From an uncultured Prevotellaceae bacterium (GTDB lineage: Bacteria; Bacteroidota; Bacteroidia; Bacteroidales; Bacteroidaceae): a DNA stretch of 64,000 bases. Where the stretch lies: the NCBI GenBank assembly GCA_946410305.1, contig CAMJZV010000007.1, positions 43,501 to 107,500 of the forward strand, read 5' to 3'. Positions 41,213 through 52,401 of the stretch are shown piece by piece (position 1 is the stretch's first letter; the number at the start of each line of letters is the position of its first letter). The translations under genes and the position numbers were made by a program. The notes beneath the pieces were generated by a model. That model saw only the letters and a list, made by a program, of their open reading frames with translations. It was not told the origin of the DNA and searched no databases.

Positions 41213-41246
41213 TTACAATCTTACAACCTTACAATCTTACAAAACA
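41213..41246. repeat. octamer tandem array (AATCTTAC)
   Basis: Four 8-bp units (AATCTTAC, one reading AACCTTAC) between the DUF3987 gene and the P5-like gene. It is the one intergenic array here with an 8-bp rather than a 7-bp period. Confidence 0.8.
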
Positions 41247-41274
41247 TGTAATTTATAATAAAACAATAAACAAT

Positions 41275-41703
41275 ATGTTACCAAGAGGAATCAGAAACAA
41301 TAACCCACTGAATATCCGGAGAACGAAGGATCAGTGGCTGGGAATGAAGAAGGAGCAGACGGACGGAGCGTTCTGCCAGTTTGAGAACTTAGCGTATGGG
41401 TGGAGAGCAGCATTTAAGCTGCTCACCCGTACCTACTACCACACGTACAGGCTGTACACCATCCGCACCATCGTGACGAAGTGGGCACCGCCCAACGAGA
41501 ACAACACGAGGGCGTATGTGGAGAATGTCAGCAGGCTGACGGGCATCGGAGCCGACGAGCCGCTGGGCATCCCAAGTGAGAGCCCTGCGCGCTGGATAGC
41601 CCTAGGTGCAGCGATGGCGATACAGGAGAACGGCATCACGTCGATAGACTGGTTCGCCATGCTGAAAGGGTGGGAGATGGCAAGAGGAAATGCGCTAGAC
41701 TAA
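41275..41703 (+). CDS. structural protein P5-like (phage-type muramidase-related) protein
   Basis: A 142-residue protein starting MLPRGIRNNNPLNIRRTKDQW. The RGIRNNNPxNIR motif, AYGWRAAFKLLTRTYY and KWAPPNENNTRAYVENV are characteristic of the group annotated as structural protein P5 in Bacteroidales. It is related to a lysis or cell-wall protein of phages. No signal peptide. With the DUF3987 gene it suggests that the right half of the island came from a phage or satellite element. Confidence 0.75.
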   Translation: MLPRGIRNNNPLNIRRTKDQWLGMKKEQTDGAFCQFENLAYGWRAAFKLLTRTYYHTYRLYTIRTIVTKWAPPNENNTRAYVENVSRLTGIGADEPLGIPSESPARWIALGAAMAIQENGITSIDWFAMLKGWEMARGNALD

Positions 41704-41731
41704 AACTAAGAAGGGATTTTCTCTGGATACA

Positions 41732-41763
41732 TTTGTTTTTTCGCACGTTTTTTCGTACCTTTG
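41732..41763 (+). promoter_or_regulatory. promoter of second TPR gene
   Basis: TTTG (41732-41735), 20 bp, TACCTTTG (41756-41763), 26 bp before the ATG. It marks the return to core-type genes after the island. Confidence 0.85.
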
Positions 41764-41789
41764 CAACCGAAATACAATTAAACTAGAAA

Positions 41790-42992
41790 ATGATACGAAG
41801 AATAGCTATATCTACGCTGCTCTTGATGATGTTAACACCATGTCTGTGGGCTCAGAAGAAAGAGCTCTCTCAGGCACGGACTTATATCAAGAGTGGTAAG
41901 GACTATGACAAGGCGGAGAAGCTGATGACGGGATTGTTGGCGAACCCTGACAACAGGACTAATGCGAAGATCTATGCCACGTGGTATGACGCCATCAGCG
42001 GACAGTATGCCCAAGCAAACGAGAAGCTCTATCTGAAGCAGGCCTACGACACGGCAGCCTTCTTTAACATCACCAAGCGCATGTATACTGTTGCACAGGC
42101 GCTGGACTCGCTGGATGCACAGCCTGACGACAAAGGGCGTGTGAAGCCGGAATACCGCAAGGACCATGCTGAACAGCTGAACCTGTTACGCCCCAACCTG
42201 TATTATGGCGGAACGTATCAGGTGCGTCGTGAGGACTATCGCACAGCCTTCGAGTACTTTGACCTGTATATCGGCGCTACTCGTCAGCCGTTGTTTACAG
42301 GCTACAAATACATGGAGAATGACAAGCTGATAGCTCAGGCTGCCTATTGGGCAACGCTGTGCGGCTTTAAACTGCAGGACCCGAAGATGACGCTGAAATA
42401 CAGTCAGTTGGCATTGACAGACCAAGAGAAGTCGAAATTCGTGCTGCACTATATGTGTGAGGCCTATCTGCAGCTAAAGAACCAGAAGGAATACATGAAT
42501 ACGCTGAACCTTGGTTACAAGCTGTTCCCGTCCTATCCGTATTTCTTCCCACGACTGGCTGACCACTATAAGGCGCAGGGGGATAACGACGCACTGCTGA
42601 ATTTGGCGGAACTGGGATTAAGAAGGTATCCTGACAACAGTCTCTTCATGCTGGCAAAGTCTATTGCGCTGTTGAACATGAACCGTTACGACGAGTGTAT
42701 CACCGTCAGCAAGCAGATGATAGCTGCCAATAAGAATCAGGCAGAACCTTATTTTAATATAGCCACCTGCTATCTCAATCAGGCGCTGGCATTGGAACAG
42801 CTCAACGAGCCTCGCAAGTATCGAGAACAGTTGGTGAAACTATATAGCGACGCCTGTCCTTATATGGAGAAATACCGTGAATTGGCACCATTCGACAGTC
42901 AACGTTGGGGGCCAGCCTTGTATCGCGTCTATCTGAATCTGAACAAGGGAAAACAGTTCGAAGAGATAGACAGATTGATGCGTAAGAATTAA
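41790..42992 (+). CDS. secreted TPR protein (paralog of the 27.8-kb gene)
   Basis: A 400-residue protein with a signal peptide (MIRRIAISTLLLMMLTPCLWAQ, cleavage after about 22). Helical repeats follow: ARTYIKSGKDYDKAEKLMTGLL, QLALTDQEKSKFVLHYMCEAYLQL and NQAEPYFNIATCYLNQAL. The order of segments (an early repeat, a KG-x-V/I-x-PxY region near 105-115, then later TPRs) resembles the protein at 27836-29056. Likely periplasmic scaffold; function unknown. Confidence 0.85.
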   Translation: MIRRIAISTLLLMMLTPCLWAQKKELSQARTYIKSGKDYDKAEKLMTGLLANPDNRTNAKIYATWYDAISGQYAQANEKLYLKQAYDTAAFFNITKRMYTVAQALDSLDAQPDDKGRVKPEYRKDHAEQLNLLRPNLYYGGTYQVRREDYRTAFEYFDLYIGATRQPLFTGYKYMENDKLIAQAAYWATLCGFKLQDPKMTLKYSQLALTDQEKSKFVLHYMCEAYLQLKNQKEYMNTLNLGYKLFPSYPYFFPRLADHYKAQGDNDALLNLAELGLRRYPDNSLFMLAKSIALLNMNRYDECITVSKQMIAANKNQAEPYFNIATCYLNQALALEQLNEPRKYREQLVKLYSDACPYMEKYRELAPFDSQRWGPALYRVYLNLNKGKQFEEIDRLMRKN

Positions 42993-43014
42993 AAAATGTA
43001 AAAAATATAGCCAG

Positions 43015-43049
43015 AGATACTGATTTTGAAAGATAAATCAGTATCTTTG
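43015..43049 (+). promoter_or_regulatory. promoter with overlapping 12-bp palindrome
   Basis: AGATACTGATTT (43015-43026) and AAATCAGTATCT (43035-43046) are perfect inverted repeats 8 bp apart. The right arm covers the first five bases of the -7 box TATCTTTG (43042-43049). The -33 element is not conserved. This is the layout of an operator. The phosphoglucomutase gene follows at 43091. Confidence 0.65.
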
Positions 43050-43090
43050 CGTATTGGAATATTACTAATCCTTTAATCTTATAAGTAAAT

Positions 43091-44830
43091 ATGGAAAATA
43101 ACGAATTGATTGCCCAGTGCGAAGCACGTGCAAAGGAATGGTTGTCTCCCGCTTTTGACGAAGAGACACGTAAGGAAGTACAGGCCATGTTGGACAATGC
43201 CGACAAGACAGACCTGATTGATGCTTTCTATCGCGATTTGGAATTTGGTACTGGTGGTCTGCGTGGTATCATGGGAGCAGGCACCAACCGCATGAACAAG
43301 TATATCGTTGGTATGGCTACTCAGGGTTTTGCTAACTACATTCTGAAGGCATTCCCCGGCAAGCAGTGCTCAGTAGTTGTGGGTCACGACTGCCGTAACA
43401 ACGGTCGCATGTTTGCTGAGACCGTTGCCGACATCTTCTCAGCCAACGGCATCAAGGTGTACCTGTTCGAGAGTCTGCGTCCTACGCCAGAGATTTCTTT
43501 CGCCATCCGTCACCTGGGCTGTCAGGCTGGTGTGAATGTCACCGCATCGCACAACCCCCGCGAGTATAATGGTTACAAGGCTTACTGGGACGATGGCGCT
43601 CAGGTGCTGACTCCACACGATGTAGGCATCATTGCCGAGGTCGAGAAGGTGAAGATCAGCGACGTGAAGTGGCAGGCCAACAAGGACCTCATCATTCCTA
43701 TTGGTGGTGAGATGGACTGGGACTACATCCAGGCTGTCAAGGAGGCTATGGTTGACCAGGACGTCATCCTGCGCCAGAAAGACCTGAACATCGTCTATTC
43801 ACCCATGCACGGCACTGGTCGCGTCATTATTCCTATGGCTCTGCGCTCTTGGGGCTTCCAGAATATCCACGTGGTTCCTGAGCAGATGGTCATCGACGGT
43901 AACTTCCCAACAGTTGTCAGCCCGAACCCAGAGAATGCCGAGGCTATGACACTGGGTATGAAGCTGGGTACCAAGCTGAATGCTGACCTGGTGATTGCTT
44001 CTGACCCCGATGCCGACCGCTTGGCTATCGTCTGCCGCAACTCGAAGGGCGAGTGGGAGATTCTGAATGGTAACCAGACCTGTATGATGTTCTCATGGTA
44101 CATCATCGCCAACAAGAAGAAGCTCGGTCAGCTGAAGGGCAACGAGTTCCTGGTGAAGACCATCGTGACCACCGAGGTTATCGCCGAGATTGCCAAGAAG
44201 AACGAGGTAGAGTATAAGGACTGCTACACAGGCTTCAAGTGGATTGCCAACGAGATTCGCGTCAACGAGGGCAAGAAGAAGTATATCGGTGGTGGTGAGG
44301 AAAGCTTCGGCTTCCTGCCATACGATAAGGTACGCGATAAGGACTCCCCCGCATCTATCTGTCTGATTTGTGAGATTGCTGCATGGGCTCGCGACAACGG
44401 TATGACGCTCTACGACCTGCTGATGAACATCTACAAGGAGTATGGCTTCTCACGCGAGGTAACCATCAACGTCGTTCGCCCAGGTAAGTCGGGTGCTGAC
44501 GAGATCAAGCAGATGATGACTGACTTCCGCGCTAACCCGCCGAAGGATCTGGGTGGCTCGAAGATTGTGATGCAGAAGGACTTCCAGCTGCTGGAGGTCA
44601 AGACGGCAGACGGTGTGAAGCCTCTGGATATGCCTGCCAAGTCTAACGTGCTGCAGTGGTTCTGCGAGGATGGCACCAAGGTTTCTGTTCGTCCTTCAGG
44701 TACGGAGCCTAAGATTAAGTTCTACACGGAGGTCAAGGATCCTTCGTTCAAGGGCGCTGAAGACTATGAGCGCTGCACGAAGGCTGCTGAGGAGAAGATT
44801 GAGGCCATCAAGAAGAGCCTGAATCTGTAA
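43091..44830 (+). CDS. phosphoglucomutase / phosphomannomutase-type phospho-sugar mutase
   Basis: A 579-residue alpha-D-phosphohexomutase that interconverts sugar 1- and 6-phosphates. Active-site phosphoserine in NVTASHNPREYNG, metal loop DPDADRLAI, sugar-binding GGGEESFGF and phosphate-binding RPSGTEPKIKFYTE. Length is that of the Bacteroidetes PgcA/PGM type. Cytosolic; gives glucose-1-phosphate for UDP-glucose and so for ugd. Its promoter carries a palindrome that may be an operator. A terminator follows at 44857-44884. Confidence 0.93.
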   Translation: MENNELIAQCEARAKEWLSPAFDEETRKEVQAMLDNADKTDLIDAFYRDLEFGTGGLRGIMGAGTNRMNKYIVGMATQGFANYILKAFPGKQCSVVVGHDCRNNGRMFAETVADIFSANGIKVYLFESLRPTPEISFAIRHLGCQAGVNVTASHNPREYNGYKAYWDDGAQVLTPHDVGIIAEVEKVKISDVKWQANKDLIIPIGGEMDWDYIQAVKEAMVDQDVILRQKDLNIVYSPMHGTGRVIIPMALRSWGFQNIHVVPEQMVIDGNFPTVVSPNPENAEAMTLGMKLGTKLNADLVIASDPDADRLAIVCRNSKGEWEILNGNQTCMMFSWYIIANKKKLGQLKGNEFLVKTIVTTEVIAEIAKKNEVEYKDCYTGFKWIANEIRVNEGKKKYIGGGEESFGFLPYDKVRDKDSPASICLICEIAAWARDNGMTLYDLLMNIYKEYGFSREVTINVVRPGKSGADEIKQMMTDFRANPPKDLGGSKIVMQKDFQLLEVKTADGVKPLDMPAKSNVLQWFCEDGTKVSVRPSGTEPKIKFYTEVKDPSFKGAEDYERCTKAAEEKIEAIKKSLNL

Positions 44831-44856
44831 TCGCTGACAGCATTCACTAAAGATAG

Positions 44857-44884
44857 GAAGCCTCTCCTCAATTGGAGGGGCTTC
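44857..44884 (+). terminator. terminator after phosphoglucomutase
   Basis: 11-bp stem with one wobble pair (GAAGCCTCTCC 44857-44867; GGAGGGGCTTC 44874-44884), 6-nt loop; the T-tract is short. Confidence 0.7.
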
Positions 44885-44914
44885 TTGCAAACTAAAATAA
44901 CCATTTTTCAATAA

Positions 44915-48016
<3,102 letters not shown>

Positions 48017-48018
48017 TA

Positions 48019-48879
48019 CTATAGCTGAAGGAAGTAACCTAAGCGATAAAGACTAAAGATACGAAGATTGGGAGCGTTGCCTGTTAGCTGGTGGCGCTCC
48101 CATTTTCCTGCAATACGGTGCCAACATTTCACCAAGATAGTCAATGCACGATGGCGTTCGACGAAATCCAGCAAACGAGAATAGCCACGCAGTTCCTCTC
48201 TGAATTGGTGGAGTGTACGAAGTCCTTCCTCCGTCTTGCTGACAAAGGCTTCGTTGGTTTCGTAAACCTCGAAACTCAGTGGGTTGTCGATATGCTGAAT
48301 GGGAATGCCATCCTGCTCCAGACGCTTGCCCAACAGCACGTCCTCATAGCCATAGTGACGAAAACGTTCGTCGAAGAGATGGGTTGTCATCGTTGTACGA
48401 TGAATGAGAAAATTGGCGGTATGGAAATCCTGGTAAGGGTGCTGCTGGCGACGTACTGCCGTATGCTCCTGCTCGTGGCGCGCCTCGTACATAGAGCGCA
48501 GGTTGCCCTTGACGCCCCCCTTTATGACAACACCGCCACAGACTACCTCGCCCTCGGCAGCTAGATAGCTCCGGAGGTAGTCGTCTCTGTGCATTGTCAT
48601 ATCGCCGTCGATGAACAATACCCACTCATACTGGGCCTGCTGAACTAGAAAATTGCGAATGGCAGCACGACCGACGTTCACGTTTCGTGCTATCATCCTA
48701 CAGTCTGCCAGTGCATTAATCTGTTGGTTGGTCTGGAGAACGTTCTGCAGCGTTGAACCATCGTCGGCCACGATAATCTCGTAGTTAATGCCCAGCGCCA
48801 CCGCCTGCTGCTGCAGGGCGCTCACCAGTTCCAGACATTCGTCGTTATAGGTGGGTATAAGTATGGACAAATCTTTCAT
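48019..48879 (-). CDS. glycosyltransferase family 2
   Basis: The start at 48879 gives MKDLSILIPTYNDECLELV (286 aa). The frame is open 390 bp further, but that part overlaps the divergent secreted gene and is not GT-like. Motifs: IIVADDGSTLQN (about 34-45), VGRAAIRNFLV, WVLFIDGDM (DGD metal site) and YGYEDVLLGKRLEQDG (ED catalytic region). The stop is 3 bp from the end of the convergent beta-galactosidase. It probably builds cell-surface glycan. Confidence 0.88.
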   Translation of the reverse strand: MKDLSILIPTYNDECLELVSALQQQAVALGINYEIIVADDGSTLQNVLQTNQQINALADCRMIARNVNVGRAAIRNFLVQQAQYEWVLFIDGDMTMHRDDYLRSYLAAEGEVVCGGVVIKGGVKGNLRSMYEARHEQEHTAVRRQQHPYQDFHTANFLIHRTTMTTHLFDERFRHYGYEDVLLGKRLEQDGIPIQHIDNPLSFEVYETNEAFVSKTEEGLRTLHQFREELRGYSRLLDFVERHRALTILVKCWHRIAGKWERHQLTGNAPNLRIFSLYRLGYFLQL

Positions 48880-48924
48880 CAAGATGCAAAAGTAATCAAA
48901 AAATGTTATAACATAGCACGATTT

Positions 48925-48949
48925 GGTGCAAAATTTGTAAATTTGCACC
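48925..48949. promoter_or_regulatory. inverted repeat over the -7 box of the DUF4923-like gene
   Basis: GGTGCAAA (48925-48932) and TTTGCACC (48942-48949) are perfect 8-bp inverted repeats. The right arm overlaps the TAAATTTG box (48938-48945) in the gap between two divergent genes. Confidence 0.55.
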
Positions 48950-48970
48950 GTTTTAAACAAAAACGTATCT

Positions 48971-49612
48971 ATGAAAAAGAATGTAGTGAAGATGATGGCC
49001 ATCAGTATGGCCCTTCTGTTCTCTGCCAACGTGAATGCGCAGAGCGACCTGGGAAGTGTGTTGGGAAATGTGTTGGGTGCTACCACCGGCAATTCGCAGT
49101 CGGGTGATCTGATATCGACCTTAACCAGCGTCTTCTCTAGTGACAAACAGGCTGACAAGAACAAGATTATCGGCACATGGACATATACCGAACCGGCTAT
49201 CGTGTTTAAGTCAGACAACATCCTGACCAATGCGGCTGCCAAGATTGCCGCCAACAAGTTGGAAACCAAACTGCAGAGCTACCTGACGAAATACGGTATC
49301 AAGCCCGGAACCTTCTCGATGACGTTCAATGAGGACGGTACCTATACCCGCACGCTGAACGGTCGCACCGCCAAGGGCACGTGGGAGGTAAAAGACTCTA
49401 AGTTGCTGCTGACCATCGCAGGCATTAAAACGGTGTCTATTACCACGCAGATTGATGGCAACGACATGCAGTTCGTGACCGATGCTACAAAATTGCTGAA
49501 TATGTTCAAGTCGTTTGGTGCCAAGTCAACCAACGCTAACCTGAATACCATCTCGTCGCTGCTGAAGAGCGTCAATGGCATGCAGGCAGGTATTACGCTG
49601 AGGAAGCAATGA
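48971..49612 (+). CDS. DUF4923-like secreted protein
   Basis: A 213-residue protein with a signal peptide (MKKNVVKMMAISMALLFSANVNAQ). It has a Ser/Gly/Leu-rich region, then a lipocalin-like beta domain with KIIGTWTYTEPAIVFKSD, FSMTFNEDGTYTRTL and AKGTWEVKDSKLLLTIAG. Matches DUF4923 of Bacteroidales; function unknown. It lies in the envelope and is transcribed divergently from the glycosyltransferase. Confidence 0.82.
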   Translation: MKKNVVKMMAISMALLFSANVNAQSDLGSVLGNVLGATTGNSQSGDLISTLTSVFSSDKQADKNKIIGTWTYTEPAIVFKSDNILTNAAAKIAANKLETKLQSYLTKYGIKPGTFSMTFNEDGTYTRTLNGRTAKGTWEVKDSKLLLTIAGIKTVSITTQIDGNDMQFVTDATKLLNMFKSFGAKSTNANLNTISSLLKSVNGMQAGITLRKQ

Positions 49613-49640
49613 AAAGTTAAAAAAAATTAAGCAGAAGGAT

Positions 49641-49668
49641 TAATTCTTAATTCTTAATTCTTAATTCT
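49641..49668. repeat. heptamer tandem array (TAATTCT)
   Basis: Four identical 7-bp units upstream of rpsP, ending just before its TACCTTTG box (about 49679-49686), in the place where the -33 element would lie. Confidence 0.9.
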
Positions 49669-49753
49669 CAATTTCTTTGTACCTTTGCACCCGCTTTTAC
49701 GAGATAAGAGCATGAAATTCATTTATTTAACAACAAAATTACACATTTAAACA

Positions 49754-50305
49754 ATGGCAACAAAAATCAGATTGCAGCGCGGCGGTCGCAAGAGCTATGC
49801 TTTCTATCGCATCGTTATCGCTGACGCTCGTGCACCACGTGATGGTCGTTTCACTGAGAAAATTGGTACTTACAACCCAAACACCAATCCTGCCACAGTA
49901 GACCTGAATTTCGAGCGTGCACTTTATTGGGTCGAGACTGGTGCACAGCCTACCGACACTGTTCGTAACATCCTCAGCCGTGAGGGCGTTTACCTGATGA
50001 AGCACCTGAAGGGTGGCGTAAAGAAGGGCGCTTTCGACGAGGCTACCGCACAGAAGAAGTTCGACGCTTGGAAGGCTGACAAGCAGAAGGGCCTGGAGAA
50101 GGTTGCTGCTGACGAGGCTAAGGCTAAGAAGGACGCTGCTGCTAAGGAGCTGGCTCAGGAGAAGAAGCTGAACGAGGAGATTGCTAAGAAGGTAGCTGAG
50201 AAGAAGGCTGCTGAGGCTGCTGCTAAGGCAGAGGCTGAAGCTGCTGCCGCTGCTGCAGAGGCTCCCGCTGAGGAGGCTGCTGCTGAAGCTCCCGCTGCTG
50301 AGTAA
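49754..50305 (+). CDS. rpsP: 30S ribosomal protein S16
   Basis: 183 residues. The first 80 are S16 proper ([54 protein letters not shown]). The remainder is a low-complexity Ala/Lys/Glu extension (about 100-183), usual in Bacteroidetes. It stands alone, apart from rimM and trmD, with its own -7 box TACCTTTG. No ribosome-binding site of Shine-Dalgarno type is seen, which is also usual. Confidence 0.96.
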   Translation: MATKIRLQRGGRKSYAFYRIVIADARAPRDGRFTEKIGTYNPNTNPATVDLNFERALYWVETGAQPTDTVRNILSREGVYLMKHLKGGVKKGAFDEATAQKKFDAWKADKQKGLEKVAADEAKAKKDAAAKELAQEKKLNEEIAKKVAEKKAAEAAAKAEAEAAAAAAEAPAEEAAAEAPAAE

Positions 50306-50308
50306 TCA

Positions 50309-51397
50309 TCAACGATTCCAGAAATCAACGTATTGCATCGCGACTTTCACAAAGTCGTGATGCTTTTTTATGTACTCTATGCTTTGGTGTTTCAGTTCAG
50401 GAATACGCTCAGGGTGCAACACCAACTGCTCCAGTTCGTGATAGACACTCTCGTAGTTGGGCTCCACATTGACAATGGGACGCAACTCTGTTTCTCCTAT
50501 TATCTCGTAGTTCTCTGGTTCTCCACCACCCACAACAATTATACCTTTCGACATAGCCAACAAAGCATTCATGGCTGGTGTATAGCTGTAGAGCTGGTCA
50601 AGCAGGATGTCGCTCGAGTCCATCATCTGCTGGTATTCTGCAAAGGGGACACCTTCTGCTTTTTTCAAGACAACTTGTTCTGAGTATTTTGCGACGATGG
50701 CCTCAGCAGCCTTCAGCATAATATCAGTACCTTTGTAGGCAGAGCGTTGCTTGCTAATGCCAATGAAAATGCGTAGTTTTTGAGAAGATGTTATGGGGTT
50801 AATGGGTTGAATGGGGTTAATGGGGAAAGGAATGAAGCAAGTCTTTTCAGGGAACAAGGGTCTGTAGCAGACATCATATTCGTAAAGCCCTGTCACGATG
50901 CCGTCGCAGTCGTTGGCAATCAGCTTGTTCAGACGCTCTTTCGCAGTTCCTAGCCAGTCTGCACGCTCCTTCATGGCATCCTCATTGGTGCGCAGTTTCT
51001 CACCAATGTTGAAGTCGCTATATCGTAATGGCTTGTGTTCTATGCACTCGTGTACCCAATAGTAGTCCATTCCGAAAGCGCCGAGAAAAACACGCTTATT
51101 GTGCTTGCGCAGATATTGGTAGAACCAGAACAGTCGCTCAGCCTTCAGTTCAAAGAACATGGGGTTAATGAGTTGGACTACGTCGTAGCCACGCATTTTG
51201 GGCAATATGGACCAGAGCTTGAGCAACAGTCTTATGCCACCAAGTTTCCCTGGTGTTCGTGCCACATCAATATCGCGTGGATAATTCTTCCAGAAATCTC
51301 CATTGGAAATGACGCACACCTCATGGCCAAGTTTTCTCAGTCCTTGTGCCAAAGTCCAGTGGACGTTGCTGTATTCGCCTATGAGCAGTATTCTCAT
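50309..51397 (-). CDS. glycosyltransferase (GT4-like)
   Basis: The start at 51397 (MRILLIGEYSNVHWTLAQGL, 362 aa) overlaps the upstream GT2 stop by 4 bp. The frame is open for 26 more residues that lie inside the GT2 gene. Features: N-terminal Rossmann half with GLRKLGHEVCVISNG, a second half with IFIGISKQRSAYKGTDIML, and EGVPFAEYQQMMDSSDILLDQ near the nucleotide-sugar site. Residues encoded at 50795-50830 form a short repeat, PINPIQPINPIT. Part of the polysaccharide cluster. Confidence 0.88.
   Translation of the reverse strand: MRILLIGEYSNVHWTLAQGLRKLGHEVCVISNGDFWKNYPRDIDVARTPGKLGGIRLLLKLWSILPKMRGYDVVQLINPMFFELKAERLFWFYQYLRKHNKRVFLGAFGMDYYWVHECIEHKPLRYSDFNIGEKLRTNEDAMKERADWLGTAKERLNKLIANDCDGIVTGLYEYDVCYRPLFPEKTCFIPFPINPIQPINPITSSQKLRIFIGISKQRSAYKGTDIMLKAAEAIVAKYSEQVVLKKAEGVPFAEYQQMMDSSDILLDQLYSYTPAMNALLAMSKGIIVVGGGEPENYEIIGETELRPIVNVEPNYESVYHELEQLVLHPERIPELKHQSIEYIKKHHDFVKVAMQYVDFWNR
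50795..50830. repeat. 9-bp coding tandem repeat in glycosyltransferase
   Basis: Nine-base units (GGGGTTAAT, GGGTTGAAT, GGGGTTAAT) on the plus strand, read on the minus strand as PINPIQPINPI. The period is three codons, so copy changes would keep the frame. Confidence 0.7.
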
Positions 51398-52401
51398 CGT
51401 TCTTTCTTCATTAGGGGTAAAGCGTTTAGCAGGATGGTGCGACCCATTGACGAGTTGGTCATGCGACGGAACCATTTATACTTCTGTGTATAGTCACGGT
51501 CGGGCAGGGGAAAGAGACCTTGTTGGCGTAATTCCTCTAAACAACTGTCCAGTGCCTTGCGAGAATGTGTCAGCATGATGGTGTTATAGATGTAGTCCAT
51601 TGTTAGCTGAGCGACTCTGCGCTGAAGGGCCAGTCGGTCAGTATGGGGCAAACGGTCTTCCATGAGGTGCAGTTTTACGATGACCTCTAAGCTGTCGTTC
51701 AGGCGTTTCGCCTTCTTGTTGTCGTTCAACTGATGGACAGCCGATGCCTTCCGTTGTCTGTAGTAATAGGCTTGGGCATCTGTGATGCATACCACCTCTG
51801 CTCTTACCATCAGCTGTGCAGTGAATTCCTCGTCTTCGCCATATTCAATGCCTGGGGTGAACTCCAGTTCGCTACGAACGGCCTGACGAAAGAGACATCC
51901 CCAAACAGCCCCATGAATAGTGTGGTTGCGCATATACTCCGAACCATTTATCAGGGCACTGTCATGATAGGATTCCTTGTTTTTTATCGGAAGGGTCTTT
52001 GTGAAGTCAAACATGACGACGTCAATAGGCTGCTGACTGTTTTGAATGAGGTCAAGGCAGTGGTTGTATGGTTCTTTTAGCAGACAATCGTCGCCATCAA
52101 CAAACTGGATGAATTGTCCATGAGCCATGCGAAGGGCATTATTGCGAGCTACGCTGACTCCCAGATGCTGCTGACGAACGTAGAGAATATCTGTTCCGTA
52201 TTGCATTAACCCGTTCATGGGACTAGTCTCTGAACCGTCATCGACAACGATAATCTCACGTTCATCGGAAGACAACGATAGTGCCAGGATGCTGTTGATG
52301 CACTCACACAACATCGGGATGGGTAGGTTATAATAGGTGACTATAAAGGTCACCAACGGGTTGGTTTTTTGAATCTGTGTATTAGCTTGTTGATTCTGCA
52401 T
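51394..52401 (-). CDS. glycosyltransferase family 2
   Basis: 335 residues. N-terminus FIVTYYNLPIPMLCECINSIL, IIVVDDGSETS (about 53-63), SVARNNALRMAHGQFIQFVDGDD (about 78-105, DGD metal site) and GEDEEFTAQLMV (about 185-196). Cytosolic face of the inner membrane. It overlaps the downstream GT4 gene by 4 bp and the upstream GT2 gene by 52 bp. The three form one leftward transcript. Confidence 0.9.
   Translation of the reverse strand: MQNQQANTQIQKTNPLVTFIVTYYNLPIPMLCECINSILALSLSSDEREIIVVDDGSETSPMNGLMQYGTDILYVRQQHLGVSVARNNALRMAHGQFIQFVDGDDCLLKEPYNHCLDLIQNSQQPIDVVMFDFTKTLPIKNKESYHDSALINGSEYMRNHTIHGAVWGCLFRQAVRSELEFTPGIEYGEDEEFTAQLMVRAEVVCITDAQAYYYRQRKASAVHQLNDNKKAKRLNDSLEVIVKLHLMEDRLPHTDRLALQRRVAQLTMDYIYNTIMLTHSRKALDSCLEELRQQGLFPLPDRDYTQKYKWFRRMTNSSMGRTILLNALPLMKKER

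Noticed and set aside
29122..41703. CRISPR array or integrase in the island
   Set aside because: The repeats seen have periods of 7, 8, 9 or 21 bp without unique spacers, and no recombinase motif was found in any frame.
48880..49269. N-terminal 130-residue extension of the glycosyltransferase at 48.0-48.9 kb
   Set aside because: The extension overlaps the divergent secreted protein and its promoter; the GT2 family begins at MKDLSILIPTYND.
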